Assembly: GCF_030867145.1 (NCBI RefSeq)
Contig: NC_134439.1
Location: 5,431,379 to 5,495,378 of the forward strand
DNA: 64,000 bases
Origin: Opisthocomus hoazin
Taxonomy: Eukaryota; Chordata; Aves; Opisthocomiformes; Opisthocomidae
Direction of reading: 5' to 3'
Part shown: in pieces, positions 25,701 through 39,300 of the stretch
How positions within the stretch are numbered: position 1 is the first letter of the stretch
Layout of the letters: each line of letters opens with the position of its first letter
Notes under the pieces: generated by a model
Database searches by the model: none
What the model was told of the DNA's origin: nothing
Seen by the model: only the letters and a program-made list of their open reading frames with translations
Made by a program: the position numbers and the translations under genes

Positions 25701-28700
25701 AATCTGGTACGGGAACTACAATGAACTCGGGGGGCTGCGCTTTGTTGTGCAACACACTTCGTACCCCAAGGACAGCAATGAACTTGAGGGGCTGCATTTT
25801 ATGGGTGGTGTTTCGCACCATGCTTTGCACCCCGATCTGGTACGGGAACTACAACAAACTTGGGGGGCTGCGATTTGTTGTGCAATGCACTTTGCACCCC
25901 AAGAACAGCGATGAGCCGGGGGGGTTGTGTGCTGTGGATGGTGTTTTGCAGCGTGCTTTGCACCCCGATCTGGCACGGGAACAGCGATGAACTCGGTGGT
26001 CGTGCCCCGTCCGCCCTCGGCGGGCACCCACCCGGGGAAGGCTGAGCGGACCCGATGCAGGGAAGGGCAGCGTGTGCAGCGGCGGCTCAGCTGTGGTGGG
26101 GACGGACTTATGGAGATGAAAAGCACCTCCAAGTCCCAGGCTTGTTAAGACCAAGGTCACATTTTACAGCTGAGGAAAAGAACCAGATTTCGGCTGGCAT
26201 CCTGGCAGCAGCCCCGGGGTGGAGACGGGTGATCGGCTGCGGCAGCGATGGGCAGGAGAGCCAGGCGGCAGCGTCAGGCCTCCCCTCGGAGGTCTGTCCG
26301 TCCGTCAGAGCCCTCAAAGCCAGACCCACAGAACAGGTCCCATGGGGCACGTCCACACCGCAGCGGGGCTGGGACAGCAGCTCAGTGTTGCCCTGAGCCT
26401 GGCGTGGACACGTCCACCCCGACGAGGGTCAGCAGCCGGTGCGGCTCCGACATTTTTAGCCGAAGCCGGTTCCGGCGCATCCCCGCAGAGGCAGCTGCAT
26501 CCCTGGCAGCAGCAGAGAGCAGCAGCTCGGAGTCTGGGCTTCGCTGTCCCTTTCTGGAAGGCTGAGAATTCCCCATCTGTGGATCTCAAAGCACTTTATG
26601 GCGGCGTTTAGTGACTCGCTGCCCCCCGGGACCAGGCTGTCGTGCTCCGGGCGCTGAACTCACAGCCCCAGCTCATCACCCCATTGATCAGGGGGGTGAC
26701 ACCAGGAGCAACCCATGGCCATCCCTGGGGGCAATACCCGCAGCCCCCAGTGCCCACGCCACTGCCAGCACCTCAGTGCATCCCACCGACGGCCAACCAC
26801 GTTGGGACCCCCCCCCCCAACTCCGTGCCAGCTCGGGGACACAGCTTGGAGTCACGGCAGGGTTTTTGCTCTCTTCAGTGGCTCCAGATTGCGACTCTTG
26901 TGCTGGCTTCCTCACACGTAACCGATCGGTCCTGAGAGCTTTTCCCCCGTAAATTACTTTGCACGACGGATGCTCGCGGCCGCCGCAGAACGGAGCCGGC
27001 GTGGGGCCGGGGGTGGGAAAGGAGGGAGGCGGCGAAGGGAGAGGGGGGGTAAAGGTGTTTGAAAAGCCTGTTCACTCAGCTGCATTTTAATTTCCTTTTC
27101 AATCTTGTCCCAATTAATTTCGCAGAATTAATCTCACAGAAGCAAACTCGGCAGCACCGAGGCTGCCGTATGAGCGGTGCGGTCGCTCTGTCTGAACATG
27201 AAATAGTAGCTAATATAAAAATCCATCTGGTGTGTTTGAAACACACGCCGGCTGCTGCTCGGGTCCTGTCTGACATTTCGAGCATCAACAGCGGGGAAAA
27301 GTGACTTGGGGGTCAGTGGACATCCGTAACCGGGGGGGACGCGGCAGCCCCGGGGCTGCGGGCATGGGGAGGGTGGGAGATGCTGCGGCGGAGGGGCTGC
27401 GCGGTCCTGCCCGGGGCAAGGGCAGCATCGTCACCCACCGCTTCCCTCCGTGACGTGGTCCCTTCACTGCCACGTCCCCTGGGCCCCTGTGCCAGCGCCA
27501 GGAGGCTTCGACTGGGAGTCCAGGGAGTGCCACTGCCACAGGCTTTTCTCGCCGTCCCCCCAGACCCGGGCAGGAGGCTCCCCCAGTGCCACCAGCACTT
27601 TGTCGGGCCCCGGTGCCGCAGGGATAACGGGACCAGGTGGGCTCATGGCCAGAGCTGGCCGAGCTGCAGAGCCCGTACCCCCCCTCATCACCCCGCTTTG
27701 CCAGCACCCCGAAACACCACTATCTTGCTTGGCACAGCCATATATCAGGGCTGATGTATGGGGGAACGAATCCGGGGAGGGGGAAGCAGCAATCCCAGCC
27801 AAACCCCCGGCATCGCCTCCCATTCCCCAGCACCGGTCCCTTGTCCCCTGGCTGGGTGATTTGTACGTTATGATAATTATTTGAATGCAGCGAGACTTCC
27901 TATTTTAAGTGGGCTTAGTTGGATGTGACAAGCAGGCCATAAAACCGGAGAAGTTAATTCTCTCAATTGCTTTCAATGGAAGCGGGGGGGGGGGGGGGGG
28001 GGGATGTATTCCCACACCCGGACCCCGAGCAAAAGGCGTGTGGTGACATCTAGTGGCATTTTCCCTGGGTTTGAGGCCATCTCGTTCATGGGGAGAGGCC
28101 ACAGGAGTGGCCATGGCTCCCCCCCCCCACCCCAAAGATGCCCCGAACCTCGTGGGTGATGGAGCCGAGGTGTCACGAGCGCGGTCGGGGCTCAGCGCGC
28201 AGCCGCGTCCCGGGGCGGTGGGCTCAGCCCTTCGGGGCGGTGGGCTGCGGAGGTGGGCTGGCGGGGCTCGGCGCCCTGCGGCCCCCATGAATAACCCCTC
28301 CGGGAGGCTGGCTCCCGAGTTGGGAGGGCTGGGGATGGGACGGCGGGGTCAGCTGGAAGGCAACGGTCACCCACCGGTCAAATTCAAGCGAGGGCCATCC
28401 TTCCCCCGCCAGCCCCTCGCCCCCCCGGCGGGAACCAATCGGCCAGAACAAGCCCCTGGCAGCCTCATTCCTCCCAGGTAATTTTTATAAATGAGGGGAC
28501 ACCCATCGCAGGCGAGGACAAAAGGGTGGCCGAGCGCCGGGGAGGCAGCGCCGATGGTGCCCAGCGCCCGCGCGGCCCCGATGCTGCATCCCGGGTTTTG
28601 TCTCATCCATGGGGACTCACCCACACTTCCCCGGTGCTGCATCCCAGATTTTGTCCCATCAAGGTTCACCCACGCGTTCCCGGTGCTGCATCCCAAATCT

Positions 28701-30300
28701 GGTCACATTCATGAGGGCTCATCCACGTATTCCTGATGCTGCATCCCTGATTTTGTCCCATCTATGAAGACTCACCCATGTGTCCCCAGTGCTGCATCCC
28801 AAATTTTGCCCTATCCGTGAGGACTCACCTGCACTTCCCTGATGCTGCATCCCAAATTTTGTCCCATCCATGAGGGCTCACCCACACGTCCCCAGTGCTG
28901 CATCCCAAATTTTGTCCCATCAAGGTTCACCCACTCATTCCCGGTGCTGCATCCCAGATTTTGCCCCATCTGCGAGGCTCACCAGCGCATCGCTGATGCT
29001 GCGTCCCAGATTTTGTCCCATCCATGAAGACTCACCCACATGTCCTCAATGCTGCATCCCAGATTTTGCCCCATCTGTGAAGACTCACCAACGTGTCCCC
29101 AGTGCTGAATCCCAAATTTTGCCCTATCCATGAGGACTCACGCACGTGTCCCTGATGCTGCATCCCAGATTTTGCCCCATCCGTGAGGCTTCACCCGCGC
29201 ATCCCCAGCGCTGCATCCCAAATCTGGTCACATCCACGGGGACTCACCCACACATCCCTGATGCTGCATCCCAGATTTTGTCCATCCATGAAGACTCACC
29301 CACGTGTCCTCAATGCTGCAGCCCAAATTTTGCCCCATCCATGGGGATTCACCCGTGTATCCCTGATGCTGCATCCCAAATTTTGCCCCAACCCCTCTGC
29401 TTTCACCCCACACCGACCGCCGCGCCAGCTCCGAGCGTGCCGCCCTGCCTTCTGCGGTGGGTGACCCCGGTCCCCACGGGGCAGCGGTGGCTGTGGTGGG
29501 GACAAGTGGTGACCCCGTCCCCGTGGTCCTAGGACCCCAGTGCCAGCCTCCGGGGGCGGCTGAGATGTTGCCCCCAAGTCCGTGAACTTCCCCTGGGCTG
29601 GCACGTGGTTCCACTGGGGGGGTTAAGGTCTGAGACATACTCTGACTATTTATTTGGCACTGAAATTCATAATAAATGCTGTTAAAGACTTTGGCTTTGA
29701 CAGAGGTAATAATAAATTCACTGGTAAAGACAGTGGTTTAATTCCTTATACCCTCCAATACTGCACAGAATAAACTATATTCATCACCGAGTAATTTTTT
29801 ACCACATAAATCTTTAAAACTAACCGTTGTAGGCTGTTGAGGCTGAAATATTGTGAATTTATTAGGTATGCCCATGTAGTATTGGATTCAGAGGTTTCCA
29901 TTCGAATATATTACCGGGGAAATTTGTGTCTTTAAGTGTGACAATCCTTCCATTTTCCAAAGCCAGCGTTATAACCAGCAGCTCCTCCAGAGTCAACTCT
30001 GCCTTTATTAGACAGAGATTTAGTAACGAGCCCCTCGCTAATCTGCTGGGGAGGTGGGGGTGACATTGGCGGCGATGCCCTGTTCCAAACGGGCGGCAAA
30101 AAAAATAACCCCCCACCAAACCCTTTTTGTTTCCAGCGTTAACAAACGCCCGGCGATCTCCCAGCTTATTTCGTAAATGGAAGGGGAAACGTCGCTCGGG
30201 GTTGCGACGAGGGGAAATATTAAAGCGGAGCCTCGCCGTTCAACCCATCCCTCCCTGGCCATAACTTTCACAGGCTGCTGTCGCTTTACGGCTCTACGAA

Positions 30301-30355
<55 letters not shown>

Positions 30356-33300
30356 TGTACGTGTGTGGGTGTGCAGGTAGATGGACGCGAGTCGTTTTCG
30401 TTTGGGGGGTGGTTACTTGGCAATAGAAGGAAGAAGAGGGGACCTGAGGGTGAAACCCCGATCGCAAAACACCTCGGGAGGGTTTTAAATCTGGCATTGC
30501 TCTGCCGAGAGGTGACAGGCAGCCCCTCCGCCGCCCTCACGCCTCGCCGTCGCCGTTTCCCTGAGCCTGTTGAGCCGCCGTGTTCCGAGCAGGCATCCTC
30601 GTTTGCCTTGCTGATGTAAAACACCGGCAGACAGTAGAAATCTTTGTTCGTTAGAGAGAGACGGAGATAATTATAAAACCATCTCCCGGTTCATGAGGCG
30701 CGGGTAACATTTAAACCAATTGATGTGGTAACATTTAAAGCAGTTATATTGCAAAATGTCACGTACGGTCTAGTTTCATTAGGGACGAGTTAATAGATGG
30801 ATGGAATTGAAGCTCCCGGGCCTGGGCATGAAAATAAAAAGTTTCCCTTTGCCATAACTCAGTCTCCCCGGCCGCTGCCGTGCCCTTCCCGCAGCTCCAA
30901 TCCCCAAAGCTCTAAAACTTCCAGCTCCTCGTCCTCCCTGCAGCGGTCACAAATCGAGGGGTAAAAATGAGAATCACGGACAACACAGCGATCCCGCACC
31001 CGGGGGACGGGGGTCCGGAGGAGCCCGGTTCGGAGGGCGACGGTCACGAGCCCCGTTCGTGGTCCGCAGCCCCCGTTCATGCCCTCCTCCGCCCGAGGAT
31101 GCTCGCAAGCCACCGGCGTTTCGCGCGCGCTTCTGCACCGCCTCGCCTGCTCTCCCTTTTTTTTTTTTCCCCTCTTCTTTTCCAAGCTGCTCCATCTGTA
31201 AATGAACAAACATCTTGATTTTATAGCCTTTTGCTTTGTAACGCGGAGGGGTGGAGGGGAGGGGGGGGGAAGTAGTGGAATGCCTAAGTAAGACTTTAAT
31301 TCCAAATTCATTTGCGCTATAGCGATGAAGTTGTCACAAACCATAATGCAGTATTTAATTAAAATAACAGAAGTGTATCTAGATATGTCCTGGGGTAGCT
31401 ATCACCAAATTATAGCCTGCGCTACCCGGGTTGTATTTATGAAGCGGCGGTGTCTGAGGTACAGCTGAGCGGCTGCGAAAGAGGAAACGTTGAAAGCGTC
31501 GCTCCTACCAAGGCTGTGTCTCCCCCCCTCCTTTCCTGCCCTCCCCTGCTGCGGGTCCCCACTGAGTCGGGACCCTCCGTGCGATTTTGGCTGCGTGGGG
31601 GCCCTGGGGATCCTGGCTCTGGCTCCTGGTCATGACCTGGGGTGTCTGGGGGTGCCAGTCCTTATAGAAAGGGGCTGGAGGGGGCTGGAGCAGAGGGGGC
31701 ACCCGCTCCCGGTGACACCCTGTCCTGGCTTGGGTCCCTCTCCCAGCCTGGCAGCAGTGGGTGCACCCACCTCGGGGGGTCCCTTGCCCCCTCCCCGCGG
31801 CCCTCACAGCAATCCCTGGGGAAAAGATGGGTGCTTTGGGGTCACCAATTAATTAGGAGCCTAAATCCTGATGGAGGAACGAAGCCGGGACGTTGCGCTG
31901 GGGTTGGGCTTTTCACTTTGCGGAGCGGGCGCGACAAAATGGGCATTTTTGCAAGTTCCTGGTAAAGTCGTGGAGCCGTTGCCTTCGTCACGTCCCCTCC
32001 GCCGATCCCCATCCCTCTTCCCGGCACAATGACCACAGCCTGTCCCCCTCGTCCCCCTCTGCCTCCCCCAGCCCCGTAAGCCCAGCTGAAGAGTTATGAA
32101 CGAAGGGGAAATAATTGCAGTGACCTTGGCAGGGCAGCAGCCCTGGGGGGTGACTCTATAAAGATATTTTGATAATACCCATCACGTAATCAGGGCTGGC
32201 TGCTCCCATCCGCACCCCCCCGCGCCCCTCGCGCAGCTCAGGGAGCCGGGGATGGATGGGCTCCTCGCACACGCGTGTGCGCACACACATGTACGCAATT
32301 ATTTCCCAGCCCTCTTCACAGGTCACAGGCAGAGTTTAACTCAGATGGCTGCTAATTTTCATCAGGCGTGAGCGTTCAGGACTTTAAAGGCGAAAATAAT
32401 TGGCTGCAGAACAAATTTAGGAAATGGAGTGTGCGATAAAGCAAATAAAAATCTCTCCCGGTTTTTTTCTTTTTTTCCTCGCCCCCTTCCTGGTGGAGAG
32501 GAGGAGGGGGAGAGGGCAGGGACGGGTGGGAAGGGAACAGGCCTGAGCTTATTTTACCTCCCTTGCAACTTTGCCATTAAAGTCGCACCTACAGCTAGGA
32601 AGTTTGTCCGTGAAAAATGGTCATTTTGTTTCCCCTGCTCCGAGCGCGTTATTAAAATGCTAATTTAAAAGAAAAAGGAGTTAAATATCTAGCAATGGTG
32701 CAGTCTAATTGCAGCCATAATGAGCTCTCTAAATGTGAGTGCCCCTGACACACGGAGAGCATAAACAGCCAGCAAACACCTCATTAGCGCCGGCGTTCAT
32801 TTATTCTGCCGACCCGGCCGTGACCCCGCCGAGGGTCGGGGAGGAGCAGGTGGAGCCGCCGGCCCCGGCCCCGGGGGATGCGCGGAGCCGAGCCGGGCCC
32901 CGCTGCCATGGCAACGGCGGGATGCAGCGCCGGGCCCGCCGCGCGCCCCCGGGACCGGTACCCACCCCCCCCTCCCCGGTACCCGCCGGCCCCGCTCGCC
33001 CCCGGACCCCCCGCACCCCGCGTATCCCTCCCGGACCCCCCGCACCCCCGCATCCTTTCCGCACCCCCCGCATCCCCCCGGCATCCCCGGACCCCCCGCA
33101 CCCCGCGTATCCCTCCCGGACCCCCCGCATCCCCGCATCCTTTCCGCACCCCCGGCATCCCCCGACCCCCCGCATCCCGCGTATCCCTCCCGGACCCCCC
33201 GCACCCCCGCATCCCCCTCGCACCCCAGGGACCCCGCGCATCCCCCCGGCATCCCCGGCATCCCCGGACCCCCTGCATCCACCCCGGACTCCCTGCACCC

Positions 33301-36300
33301 CAGGGACCCCCCGCATCTCCCCGGCACCCCCGGACCCCCCGCACCCCGCGTATCCCTCCCGGACACCCCGCACTCCCGCATCCCCCCCGCACCCCAGGGA
33401 CCTCGCGCATCCCCCCGGCATCCCCGGACCCTCCTCATCCACCCCGGACCCCCCGCACCCCAGGGACCCCACGCGTCCCCCAGGCACCTCCGGCACCCTG
33501 GACCCCCAGCACCCCGCGTATCCCTCCTGGACCCCCAGCTCCCCGCATATCCCTCCCGGACCCCCCGCACCCCAGGGACCCCGTGCATCCCCGCGGCACC
33601 CCCGGCACCCCTGCACCCCCGGCACCCTTGAATCCACCCTGGACCCCCCGCACACCAGGGACCCCGTGTATCCCCCTGGGCCACCAGCACTCCCTGCACC
33701 CCCGGCACCGGTGGGCCCTGCGCACCCCCACGGACCCTCTGCATCCCCCCCAAAGCCCCGGTACCCGTGGGCCCCACGATACCCTGGAGCCCTCACATCC
33801 CCTCGGGACTCCATGCACCCCCCCCAGGACCCCTTGCATCACCCCCAGATCCCGTGCATTCCTCCTGGACCCTGTGCACCCTCCTGGACCCCATGCACGC
33901 ACACCCCGGACCCCCTGCAACCCGCCCGGGCCTCCGGCACCCCCATATCCCATGCACCCCCAGCACCTCGTGTATGCCTCCCAGACCCCCAGCACCCCCG
34001 GATCCCTTGCACCCCCCCAGGCCTCTGGCACCCCCGGGTCCCATGTGCCCTCGGGCTCCCCACATCCCCTCTGGACCCTGGGCAACCCTGGAGCCCCCGC
34101 ATCTCCCCCGGACCCCCAGCACCCCCTGGACCCCACGGTCCCCCAGACCCCACGCATGCCCCCTGGACTCCCGGCACTCCCGGACCCCTGGACCCCCTGC
34201 ATCCCCCCCAGGTCCCACACACACCCTGACCCCGTACACCCCCAGACCCCCATATTCCTCCGGGATCCCCGGCACCCCTGGGTGCCCCACATCGCTCTCA
34301 GATCCCGTGCACCCCCCGGACCCTCTGCACCCCCCAGACCCCATGCATCCCTGAACCCTGCACGCCCCTGGACCCCATTCACCCCCCATGAACCCCCTAG
34401 GCCCTGCACACCCCCTGGACCCCCCTGCACCCCTGGACCCCCCACACCCCCCCCATGACCCCCCGCACCCCCCCTGGACCCCACACGCGACTGTGGGGTG
34501 ATCTGGGGGTCGCAGAACCCAGCAGCCTGGGGAGGGAGCAGGGGCCTCCCAGCGCGGATCAAATCACAGACTGGTTTGGGTGGGAAGGGACGGTTACAGG
34601 TCACCCCGTCCACCCCCCGTGCCACGAGCGGGGACATCTCCAACTGGACCAAGCTGCTCAGAGCCCCGTCCGACCTGGCCTGGGATGTTCCTGGGGAGGG
34701 GGCATCTCCCACCTCTCTGGGCAGCCCATGCCAGGGTTTCACCACCCGCAGCGTAAACAATCTCTTCCTTATAACCGGCCTAAATCTCCCCTCTTTTAGT
34801 TTAAAACCATTCCCCCTTGTCCCGTCGTGACAGGCCGTGCTAAAAAGCCCGTCCCCAGCTTGCCTACAAGCCCCCTTTACGTATTGAAAAGCTGCAAGGG
34901 GAGATCAGCCTTGGTGCGATGGGGAAACTGAGGCAGGAGCGGGGATGCACCCGAGCTGGAGCATCTCGGCTCTAGGTCACAGCCATGCCAGGCAGGAGGA
35001 CCCAGGGGTGCTGGGCACAGCCCCCCCCCCCCCCCCAGGCTGCCGCTGTGTCAGGGCATCCCCCCTCACCCCAGCACCCGCACCCGGTTTGCGAGCGAAG
35101 CTCGGGGCGGGATGGGGCCCTCCGGAGAGAGGAATAGCGGCAGCCGCACGCGGAAGCGAGCGGCCGAGGAAGGAGATTAATAAAAGCGATTCTTTGGAAA
35201 TGATTTTTGCTCCATTCCAGCCTGTTTGCTGCTAAACAGCCTCGCTAATCGCCTCCCGGCAACAGCACAATAACTTCCCTCCTATTCCGCCCCCCCCCCC
35301 CATTGGGTTTTTTTTTTTTCCCCCTCCTCTCTCCCACCCGTCCGAGGGGCACAGGAACACCATCCCCAGGAAATATTTTAAAATAAAAAATATCCCAGCC
35401 GACCCCCCCCCGTCCCTCGCCCTCCCCTCCCTGCACCCCCCTCCTCCCGTGCACTCTCGATGAACCTGTGATATTGTAGCAATGGCCCTTGAAGTGCAGT
35501 GGGGAGGTGATTTAGGAGAATATTAAAGGCAATGTGGAGATTCGAAGGCGCCTCTCTCAGGGAGATCTGGAGAAATACGCAGCACAGATGGGCTGAGCAG
35601 ATTAAACATTTCCGTCACATTGTTTTCAAATTGTGTTTGCGGTGCCTGAGGGTTGGTACTGCGGTCAGAGCGCGGCAGAGCCGCGCGGAGCTGGGAGCCG
35701 CGCGCTTTATGGAATAAATATTAATACGGCAGTTTCAGATGGGCTCCCAATCCCGTCAGCGCCGCGGATCGGATGCTGCCGCCGCTATTGTCTCCCTGCC
35801 CGGCCCCGGTGCGGCTCCGGCTGCGCCTTCTGCCCGCTCCCGTGCTGCGCGGGGGTCCGGCCGCCGTCCGTCCATCTGTCTGTTCGTCCGTCCGTCTGCC
35901 CCGCCGTGCGTCCCCCGCGCCATCCCCGCTGGATGCAGCGTCCCAGTGGGCACCCTAAGCTGTGTCGGCATCCCCCAGCCCAGTCGTGCCACCGCCGCGG
36001 TGTGCTCGGGGTTGGCTTCTCATCGGGAGCCTCGGTCCCTGGTTGGTTGCTGGGCTGGTGGCTTGCTTGGGTTTAATGGGAGATGGCTAACGGGCTCCAT
36101 CCTGAGCATCTCCAGTCAGGCTGGTTTCCCCACGGAAAGCCTGGGAACTCACCTCGAGGAGGAGCTGTGCGGTCATCTTGGCCAAAACCACCCCTGTGCC
36201 TCCCCAAGCCCAGGTGGTCGTCTCTGCCTGGCCTTCCCCGGCAGGGGACCATCACCTTCCTCTCCCTCCATCTCCCCCAATACTGCTTGCCCTGAACCCC

Positions 36301-39300
36301 TGATGTCTGTCAGCTTCTTCCCCCTGGGCTGGGACGTGGAGAGCCTGGTGGGGTGGGATACATGGACCCCAGTGGGATGAGACACACAGACACTGGTGGG
36401 GTAGCACACACACCCCAGTGGCACAGGACACATGGACCCCGGTGGGATGGGACACAAAGACCTCGGTGGGGTGGGACACATGGACCTCTGTGGGATGGGA
36501 CATGTGGATCTTGATAGGACGGGACACAGAGACTGAGGTGGGGTGGGATACATGGACCCCAGTGGGACAGAACACACAGACCCCAGTGGGGTGGGACGCA
36601 TGGACCCCAGTGGGATAGGATGCACAGACCCCGGTGTGGTGGGACACACGGACCCCGGTGGGGTGGGACACACAGACCCCGGTGGGGTGGGCCACCACAG
36701 CCCCCCCGGGCGATGCCGGAGCAGGCGCTGCAGACAAGGGGAAGCAGCCGTGCCCCAGCCCCAGCTGTGTGTCCTCAGCTCCTTGCGGCAGCTGAGAGTT
36801 GAATCCTTGGAAGCAAGTGGGAATCACTCATTTTTGTAGGGATTTACCCTGCAAAAGAGCGGGGGAGGGCAGGCAATGACAGGCCACAATCTGCAGTGAG
36901 GGGTGAGCCCCTCCGTGTGCCGGGCTGGGTGACGTGCCAAGGAGACGGCGTTCCCAGCCGCATCCCTCCGCTGCTGCCGGCTCCGAATCCCCCAAGGACA
37001 GGTAACCCCTCGTTTCCAGAGCTCGCCGCAGCTCCGAGCTGGTTTCCGAGGTAAATAGATGTATAGCTGACCCGGTATAAAACTCCCCGGTGTCAGCCGA
37101 CCCCTCGCACGCCCGCCATACCTCATCTATGAATTAGATTCCTCCATTTTCCTAACAATAATGTATGACACACAAGCACTAATAATGGGCCCGAGCAATC
37201 ATAAACCGATAAGTCCCTGACTGATTGGCTTTTCCTTCGGCATCCATCAAAGCGTCATTGATCTTCTGTGCGAAGGGGGGGTGATTAATGGCCTTCCTGA
37301 AGCCCGACGGGGTTGTTTACGAGGGCTGGCGGAGGAGCGTGGTGGCAAGGAGCACCGGCAGGGAGTAAATATCATCCCTGCGGCACTCAGTGGAGGAAGC
37401 GCACCGGGGCGAGGGGCAGGAGGGACGTCCAACGGGACGAGTTGAGCTTGGTGGAGCAGGGGAAGCGCGGCTGGAGGGACGTGGCTGCAGGTTCAGGGTC
37501 CCACCAGGCAGTCGGCCATCTGAGGCCGTGCCGGGGACGGTTGGCCACGTTCCTGTCACCGCCGCTGCAACCTCGGGCTGGGGGATGTCCCCCCTGACGA
37601 GGACGAGGGGAATCTGCAGCTGGGCCATGCGGGGACTCCGCTTTCCCCCTCCTTAGAAGGTTTCCACCATGCAGGGACCCCGCTTTCCTCCTCCTTAGAA
37701 GGTTTCCACCATGCAGGGACCCCATTTTCCCCCTCCTTACAAGGTTTCCACCATGCAGGTACCCCGCTTTCCTCCTCCTTAGAAGGTTTCCACCATGCAG
37801 GGACCCCATTTTCCCCCTCCTTACAAGGTTTCCACCATGCAGGTACCCCGCTTTCCTCCTCCTTAGAAGGTTTCCACCATGCAGGGACCCCATTTTCCCC
37901 CTCCTTAGAAGGTTTCTGCCATTCAGGGACCCCGCTTTCGCCCTCCTCGGAAGAGCGTCGGCTCTCCAGGGTGATGCTGGAGGAGCCGTGGTGCACGGCG
38001 GGGAGAGAAGCCGGCTTGCGGTTGTCATCTTGCTGTTTCTTTTCCCCCCGTTTTCTTCTCCCTTGCCGGTGGAGACGAGCAGCATAAAGCCTTTTACGGC
38101 CCCGCGCACCAGCCCCGATGGCGGGCGATTATCTGAGCGAGCGTCTGCTCCGGGTTCGCTCGGCACCAGGGATCTTGGGAACGAAATGCAGAGAAGTGCT
38201 CGGAGGGGTTTTCTTCCTTCTGGGAGAATATCGCGGCGTTTCGGGAGCGGAGCAAGGCCGTCGGGGCCTTGTTGAGGATGGCTGGGCAGGGGGGATGGCC
38301 GCCGGGCAGGTGGGGTGACCCCCAAATACCGTTCCCTGTATACGCCAGCCTGGGAAGGGCACTGGGCTCCCAGTTTGCTCCGTCCCGCTGCGTCTCTGGG
38401 GACAGGGCAGAGCGATGCCTTCGCTCTCTCTCCCGGGTGATGCCCAGTGCTGCCTGCCAAGACCGCCAGCAGCTCCGGCACGGCATCGGCACCCGTGGGT
38501 GCTCCCCATGGAGCTGACGGAGGTGACGTGGGCGGCGGGCGCAGAGCATCCTGCTCCCCTCTCCTGATGCCACCGTGCTCGGGGCCCACCAGCCTCGCCG
38601 GAACAATTACCTTCCCGATTAGCGGGTTTTCAGTCCCTTCTGTAAAGTCTCAGCTAAATTACTTCCCTCCCCCCAACCCGGTCCAGGCAGGTACTGAGCG
38701 CAGAGGCCTCATTAGCATGTAATTAGGTAGATTCCAGCAAAACCATCGTCAGGCTCCCTCCTTCTCCTCACCCCCCTCCAGAACCCGGTATCAGGCATCA
38801 GCACGTTAGCGAGATGTAAATTAGCACCTCCAGACGAGAGCAGAGTTCACCCTGCACTGGGCTCTGCCTTGCTGTGCCAGTGCACTCCTCGTTTTAATAG
38901 TTTAATAAAAATTAGCATAATTAACGAACATCTGTATGATCCAGAGTGGTGCAATTTGGCACTTGGAAACGAGGACTTAAACATTATTGCTGGGAGTTTA
39001 ATGTTGTTTTAATTCTTTTTGGCACTGCGCAGTGAAATAAACGCTCGGTGCCGCGAGTTCTCGGCTGGCTCTCATTTGCATTTTCCTCCCTTTGATTATG
39101 AGCAATCGCGGACTACCCGGCAATTCATCAAAGCAGAAATTATTTTAAAATACCTCATCGTGTTCAGGCTACGGCAGAGCTGGGGGAGGCGAGCTGGGGC
39201 TGGGGGGTCCCCGTCACGCCTGAGGTGTATCTCGGCCCCCCTGCCCACCAGCAGATCACCCTGTGGCAAACAGACCCAAATTTTTGTTTTCCTTCTGGTT

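Noticed and set aside
24841-25990. Several 80-200 codon frames on both strands in the 66-bp array
   Set aside because: Explained by unit lengths near a multiple of three; frames drift with 67- and 76-bp units and match nothing.
32739-34458. Pro-rich open frames of 496 and 526 codons (+) and 441 codons (-)
   Set aside because: They lie in the C-rich tandem array, which almost lacks T and A and so cannot make stops. No homology, no splice structure.
37387-38589. 400-codon minus-strand frame over the 42-bp array
   Set aside because: The array keeps the frame open by unit length; flanks are GC-rich non-coding sequence with no recognisable domain.
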